A stretch of DNA of 64,000 nucleotides from Saccharophagus sp. K07 (GTDB taxonomy: Bacteria > Pseudomonadota > Gammaproteobacteria > Pseudomonadales > Cellvibrionaceae). Shown here piece after piece: positions 58,582 to 64,000 of this stretch. A program made the position numbers and the translations under genes. Below the pieces are notes generated by a model. It saw nothing but the letters and a program-made list of their open reading frames with translations. It was not told where the DNA came from and ran no database searches. The stretch lies in NCBI RefSeq assembly GCF_014336955.1, contig NZ_QRAI01000003.1, positions 372,001 through 436,000 of the forward strand. The letters are read 5' to 3'. Within the stretch, counting starts at the first letter, position 1. Every line of letters begins with the position of its first letter.

Positions 58582-59016
58582 TATTCAAGGTCGACGATTT
58601 ACTTCAACAGTATAGACACCTCACCTTCGTGGCCATGACCGCTGAATGACTGCTTTCTTGCTAAACATGTCGGTCCGGCATCTTTGTGGATGACTGGTCC
58701 GGCTCGAACCCCTTTCGCAAGGTCAGACTCGACGCGTCTCCTTGATTATTAGGAACTTTTTTTGGTCGCGCCTTTGTGACAAGGGTTAGCTGAGTATATG
58801 AGTGCATCTAAAGGAATATCGGTAAGGATTCAAAAAAAAACGGTTCGTTGGCGCGAAAATCAACACAACTCTGGTCAAGCATTAGATTTTGTGACGTGGA
58901 TAAAAGTTGGTGGTCCTCTTTACTGACTCATACAAAAGTCGCGCTTTGCATTATTTGATTATTTTTTGAACAGTCTTGCGCGTCGTCGAGAGAAAGGTAT
59001 TGGTTTCAATCCCTTG

Positions 59017-59046
59017 TTGAACCTGAACGATATTTAAACCTATAAT
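59017..59046 (+). promoter_or_regulatory. Probable sigma-70 promoter of the atp operon
   Basis: TTGAAC (59017-59022), 18-base spacer, and a perfect TATAAT (59041-59046), about 180 bases before atpI. Confidence 0.6.
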
Positions 59047-59225
59047 TCGCGTCGCCCTGCCCCCCTCGGGGGTATAACAAACAAACAGCGGGCGAAGCGG
59101 GTGTAACAAAGGTAATACCGATCCAGGACATCTGGCTGTCGGTACATCAAACAGGCAATTCTGTGGAGCAGTTCCGCGAACGGGCGTGTCCCGATCATGG
59201 GGTCTCAACTTATCCCGAGGCGGAA

Positions 59226-59627
59226 ATGTTGCTGCCGAGCCAGATGAAAAGGCCAATCAAGCCATTTATACAAATTGTGGCCGTTGAACTAGCGGTTGTG
59301 GGTTTGCTTGTGCTTGCTGTATGGCTTATCGACCAGGACAGGATTTCTTCCATAGTCGTGGGCAGTTTGGTGTTTATTATCCCTAGTGCCTACTTCACCC
59401 TTTATGCTCTCCTTTTCGCTGTCAATCGCGAGCCGCGATGGTTTCTCGGTGCTTTTATCAGGGGGCAAACCGGTAAATTAATGTTAGCTGCGGTAGGATT
59501 CGCATTGGCATTCAAGTTTGTTGAGCCATTGCATGCGCCTACCGTTTTTATTGCTTACGGCGTGCTGATGTTGGTGCACGTAGTGGTAACGACCAAGGTT
59601 TCCAACGCACTGTCTGCGAAACTGTGA
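59226..59627 (+). CDS. atpI: ATP synthase assembly protein AtpI
   Basis: I take the ATG 59226 (133 residues) with GAGG about 7 bases upstream; a second ATG at 59244 is also possible. Four hydrophobic helices and the order FVFIIPSAYFTL-like segment, GQTGKLMLAAVGFALAF, typical of AtpI. It aids assembly of the c-ring. First gene of the atp operon. Confidence 0.88.
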   Translation: MLLPSQMKRPIKPFIQIVAVELAVVGLLVLAVWLIDQDRISSIVVGSLVFIIPSAYFTLYALLFAVNREPRWFLGAFIRGQTGKLMLAAVGFALAFKFVEPLHAPTVFIAYGVLMLVHVVVTTKVSNALSAKL

Positions 59628-59664
59628 GCGTAACCGACCGATAAATCTGAATTCATGTTCTTGA

Positions 59665-60890
<1,226 letters not shown>

Positions 60891-60936
60891 TTTCGGAACA
60901 CCTTAATTTCCACGAACAATCACAAGAGGTGGTGGT

Positions 60937-61407
60937 GTGAACATAACCGCAACGCTCATCGGTCAGTCCATTACATTTTTGGTGTTCGTGCTGTTTTGCA
61001 TGAAGTACGTCTGGCCTGCGCTTCTGTCTGTGATGGAAGCCAGGGAAAAACGTATCGCCGAAGGTTTGGACGCCGCCGACAAAGCCAGTAAAGATCTTGA
61101 GTTGGCCAAACAGAAAGCCGCTCAACAATTGAAAGAAGCCAAAGAACAGGCAGCTTTAATTGTTGATCAGGCTAACAAGCGTGCCAATCAGATTATCGAG
61201 GAAGCGAAAGAGCAAGCTCTGTTGGAAGGGCAGCGAATCAAATCCTCAGCGCAAGCGGAGCTTGATCGTGAGATTGCTCGGGCGCGTGAACAACTGCGTT
61301 CGCAAGTAGCGACATTGGCTTTGGTAGGTGCTGAAAAAGTACTCGCCCGAACAATTGATCCTTCGGCGCACAACGACATGCTCGACAAGCTCGCAGCAGA
61401 ACTTTGA
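60937..61407 (+). CDS. atpF: ATP synthase subunit b
   Basis: 156 residues; GTG start 60937 with AGAGGTGG upstream. One N-terminal membrane helix (SITFLVFVLFCMKYVWPALL) then a long charged coiled coil (EGLDAADKASKDLELAKQKA). It forms the peripheral stalk. 46 bases after atpE. Confidence 0.96.
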   Translation: MNITATLIGQSITFLVFVLFCMKYVWPALLSVMEAREKRIAEGLDAADKASKDLELAKQKAAQQLKEAKEQAALIVDQANKRANQIIEEAKEQALLEGQRIKSSAQAELDREIARAREQLRSQVATLALVGAEKVLARTIDPSAHNDMLDKLAAEL

Positions 61408-61420
61408 GCAAGAGGCTGAT

Positions 61421-61957
61421 ATGGCGGAAAACATTACTCTGGCTCGCCCTTACGCGCGCGCGGCTTTTGAAGTAGCGGTAGCGGAAGGTCAACTGCAACA
61501 GTGGGCATCGAGTTTGGCGTTGGCAGCTGCCTTGACCCAGAACGACAAGGTCGACGCCCTTTTGTCTTCTCCCGCAGCAACCGCTGCGGAAAAAAGCACT
61601 TTGCTGACAGAGTTGCTTGGTGAGACCGAAGGCACCAAGTTCGCCAACTTCCTTGCGACATTGGCAGACAATAAACGCCTTTCGTTGTTACCGGAGATCA
61701 GCAGCCTTTTCCAGGCCCTGAAGGCCGAGCATGAAAAAGTTGTGGATGTCTCGATCACAACTGCTTATCCGATCAAAGACGATCTCTTAGACAAATTAAG
61801 CCGGGCCTTGGCCGACAAACTGGGACGACGCGTAAAACTGTCCAGTTCGATCGATCAGAGCTTGTTGGGCGGTGCGTTAATCCGTGCCGGTGATACCGTA
61901 ATCGATGGTTCGGTCAAGGGCCGCCTGGCGAAGCTGGCCGAAGCCATGAACGCCTAA
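61421..61957 (+). CDS. atpH: ATP synthase subunit delta
   Basis: ATG 61421 (178 residues). LARPYARAAFEVAVAEGQ start, FANFLATLADNKRLSLLPEI in the middle, GGALIRAGDTVIDGSVKGRL near the end. Links the peripheral stalk to F1. 13 bases after atpF. Confidence 0.96.
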   Translation: MAENITLARPYARAAFEVAVAEGQLQQWASSLALAAALTQNDKVDALLSSPAATAAEKSTLLTELLGETEGTKFANFLATLADNKRLSLLPEISSLFQALKAEHEKVVDVSITTAYPIKDDLLDKLSRALADKLGRRVKLSSSIDQSLLGGALIRAGDTVIDGSVKGRLAKLAEAMNA

Positions 61958-61982
61958 TTGAATTAGGTTTGAGGAATTGCGC

Positions 61983-63527
61983 ATGCAACAGCTGAATCCT
62001 TCAGAAATCAGTGAAATCATCAAACAACGCATAGAAAAGCTGAACGTCTCCGTCGAATCACGGAACGAAGGCACTGTAGTATCTGTCACCGACGGTATTA
62101 TCCGGATTCACGGTCTCGCCGACGTTATGTACGGCGAAATGATTGAATTCGAAGGCAATGTGTACGGCATTGCGCTCAACCTCGAGCGCGATTCAGTCGG
62201 CGCAGTAGTACTCGGTGATTACAAATCCGTTGCCGAAGGCCAGAGCTGCCGCTGCACAGGTCGAATTCTCGAAGTTCCCGTCGGTCCAGAGCTGCTGGGC
62301 CGTGTAGTGGATGCCCTCGGTAATCCAATCGATGGCAAAGGTCCCATCAACGCTAAAGCGACCGACGCGATCGAAAAAATCGCTCCCGGTGTAATTGCGC
62401 GTAAATCCGTTGATCAGCCGGTGCAAATCGGTTTGAAAGCCATCGACGCAATGGTGCCAATTGGTCGCGGCCAGCGCGAATTGATCATCGGTGACCGCCA
62501 GACGGGTAAAACGGCTATCGCCGTTGATGCGATCATCAACCAGAAAGGCACTGGTATTAAATGTATCTACGTAGCGGTTGGCCAGAAGGCTTCTTCTATC
62601 GCTGCGGTAGTACGTAAACTGCAAGAGCACGGTGCACTGGAGCACACCATTATCGTTGCCGCTTCTGCGTCTGACCCTGCAGCTATGCAGTTCCTCGCGC
62701 CGTTCGCCGGTTGCACCATGGGTGAATACTTCCGCGACCGCGGCCAGGATGCTCTCATCATTTATGACGACCTGACCAAACAGGCCTGGGCGTATCGTCA
62801 AATTTCTCTGTTGTTGCGCCGTCCGCCCGGACGTGAAGCATACCCCGGAGACGTTTTCTATCTGCACTCTCGTCTGTTGGAGCGCGCTGCGCGCGTTAAC
62901 GCCGAGTACGTGGAAGACTTCACCAAAGGCGAAGTGAAAGGCAAAACCGGTTCATTGACCGCTCTGCCGATCATTGAAACTCAAGCCGGTGACGTATCCG
63001 CATTCGTTCCGACCAACGTGATTTCGATTACCGACGGCCAGATCTTCCTGGAAACCAGCTTGTTCAACTCCGGTATCCGTCCGGCAATGAACGCCGGTAT
63101 CTCGGTATCTCGTGTAGGTGGTGCGGCGCAGACCAAAATCATCAAAAAGCTGTCCGGTGGTATCCGAACCGCGTTGGCGCAATACCGTGAATTGGCGGCC
63201 TTCTCCCAGTTCGCTTCCGATCTGGATGAGGCGACCAAGTCTCAGTTGGAGCATGGTCAGCGTGTAACCGAATTGATGAAGCAGAAACAATACGCGCCAC
63301 TTTCCATCGCGGAAATGGGTGTTCTGTTGTACGCCGCCAACGAAGGTTATTTGAAAGATATCCCGGTCGATAAAATCGGCTCTTTCGAAGCGTCTCTGTT
63401 GTCGTTCATGCGCACCGAATACGGTCAATTCATGAACGACATAGTGGCCACTGGCGACTACAGCGGTGAGATCGAAAACACCATCAAAACTGCGTTGACC
63501 CGCTTCAAAGCGACGCAAACCTGGTAA
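61983..63527 (+). CDS. atpA: ATP synthase subunit alpha
   Basis: ATG 61983 gives 514 residues, usual length. Walker [29 protein letters not shown], and [13 protein letters not shown] with the catalytic-site arginine. Forms the alpha3beta3 head. 25 bases after atpH. Confidence 0.98.
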   Translation: MQQLNPSEISEIIKQRIEKLNVSVESRNEGTVVSVTDGIIRIHGLADVMYGEMIEFEGNVYGIALNLERDSVGAVVLGDYKSVAEGQSCRCTGRILEVPVGPELLGRVVDALGNPIDGKGPINAKATDAIEKIAPGVIARKSVDQPVQIGLKAIDAMVPIGRGQRELIIGDRQTGKTAIAVDAIINQKGTGIKCIYVAVGQKASSIAAVVRKLQEHGALEHTIIVAASASDPAAMQFLAPFAGCTMGEYFRDRGQDALIIYDDLTKQAWAYRQISLLLRRPPGREAYPGDVFYLHSRLLERAARVNAEYVEDFTKGEVKGKTGSLTALPIIETQAGDVSAFVPTNVISITDGQIFLETSLFNSGIRPAMNAGISVSRVGGAAQTKIIKKLSGGIRTALAQYRELAAFSQFASDLDEATKSQLEHGQRVTELMKQKQYAPLSIAEMGVLLYAANEGYLKDIPVDKIGSFEASLLSFMRTEYGQFMNDIVATGDYSGEIENTIKTALTRFKATQTW

Positions 63528-63576
63528 TCGAGTGCTGGCCGCTGCAAAGCGGCCAAGATCTGACAGAGAGTGAAGC

Positions 63577-64000
63577 ATGGCAAGCGGAAAAGAGATACGC
63601 ACCCAGATCCGAAGCATCAAAAACACGCAGAAAATCACCAGCGCCATGGAAATGGTGGCGGCGAGCAAAATGCGTCGTGCTCAGGAGCGTATGCAGAAAG
63701 GCAAGCCCTACTCCCAACGCATTCGAGCAGTGGTCGGCCATCTCGCCAACGCCAATCCGGAGTACAAGCACACCTACCTGCAAGAGCGTGAAGTTAAGCG
63801 AGTCGGCTACATAGTGGTTTCGACTGATCGCGGCTTGTGCGGCGGCTTGAATATCAACGTCTTCAAGCGTGTTGTCACCGAAAGCAAGGCGTGGGTTGAT
63901 TCTGGTGTACAGGTGGAATTTTGTTTGATCGGCGCCAAGGCGATCGCTTTCTTCAAAAGCGTCGGCGGCAATATCGTTGCCTCGGTGAGAGATATAGGTG
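63577..64000 (+). CDS. atpG: ATP synthase subunit gamma (cut by window edge)
   Basis: Starts ATG 63577 (GAGAG upstream) and runs off the right edge after about 141 codons. [20 protein letters not shown] and the [11 protein letters not shown] block are the gamma signature. It forms the rotary shaft. atpD and atpC should follow beyond the window. Confidence 0.97.
   Translation, partial: MASGKEIRTQIRSIKNTQKITSAMEMVAASKMRRAQERMQKGKPYSQRIRAVVGHLANANPEYKHTYLQEREVKRVGYIVVSTDRGLCGGLNINVFKRVVTESKAWVDSGVQVEFCLIGAKAIAFFKSVGGNIVASVRDIG

Larger units (their letters stand above)
58497..59225. other. Intergenic region between the lipoprotein gene and atpI
   Basis: 730 bases with no supported gene. It holds an 18-base perfect palindrome (58564-58581), the atp promoter (59017-59046), and a small GC-rich hairpin at 59060-59072. 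Some short frames (e.g. 58951-59256) show no protein character. Confidence 0.5.

Noticed and set aside
62193-63668. Long minus-strand frames opposite atpA and atpG
   Set aside because: Antisense shadows of highly expressed, codon-biased genes.

Overview
The window looks like chromosomal DNA of a Cellvibrio/Saccharophagus/Teredinibacter-type gammaproteobacterium. This is inferred from three things: polyserine-linked multidomain secreted proteins with carbohydrate-binding modules, a secreted sialate O-acetylesterase, and the replication-origin gene order rpmH-rnpA-yidD-yidC-mnmE-mnmG-rsmG-parA-parB-atp facing dnaA-dnaN-recF-gyrB. No database search was possible, so species-level placement is not claimed.

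Left part (1-7.6 kb): a minus-strand defence island. It holds a type I restriction-modification locus (a half-size S subunit, HsdM, a Fic protein wedged between HsdM and a full HsdS), followed by a NYN-domain protein and an AlbA_2/ATPase-like protein that runs off the left edge. No HsdR is visible; it may lie beyond the edge. From 7.3 to 18.9 kb come mixed chromosomal genes: an MBL-fold hydrolase with a broken or slippery N-terminus, YjbQ, an IS481 remnant framed by REP-like repeats, a lipoprotein joining CBM6, malectin, calcium-binding repeats and three haem c sites, XthA, an AEC transporter, the sialate O-acetylesterase and a VOC protein.

18.9-30.1 kb is an auxiliary type VI secretion (T6SS) module on the minus strand: hcp, vgrG, DUF6484, a PAAR-like DUF4150 protein, an Imm49-like protein, a ketosynthase-like protein, an AHH nuclease toxin with three Imm11-like immunity genes plus a decayed fourth copy, DUF2169 and TIGR02270. 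No structural tss genes are present, so the module must use an apparatus encoded elsewhere.

30.4-40.9 kb carries a rhomboid protease, a CPXCG protein, a GT1 glycosyltransferase divergent from an autotransporter-like protein, uvrD, an M64-type lipoprotein peptidase with a secreted partner, and a tight three-gene operon (37.2-39.1 kb). That operon encodes a GT60-like GlcNAc-transferase, a prolyl 4-hydroxylase and a small protein with a six-proline run. It resembles the enzymes of eukaryotic Skp1 hydroxyproline glycosylation and is the most interesting candidate system here.

40.9-64 kb is the origin region. gyrB-recF-dnaN-dnaA are on the minus strand, with two parS sites inside recF. On the plus strand are rpmH to mnmE, a strong DnaA-box cluster with an AT-rich flank before mnmG, parAB, two envelope-protein genes of opposite strand, and the atp operon, cut in atpG by the right edge.
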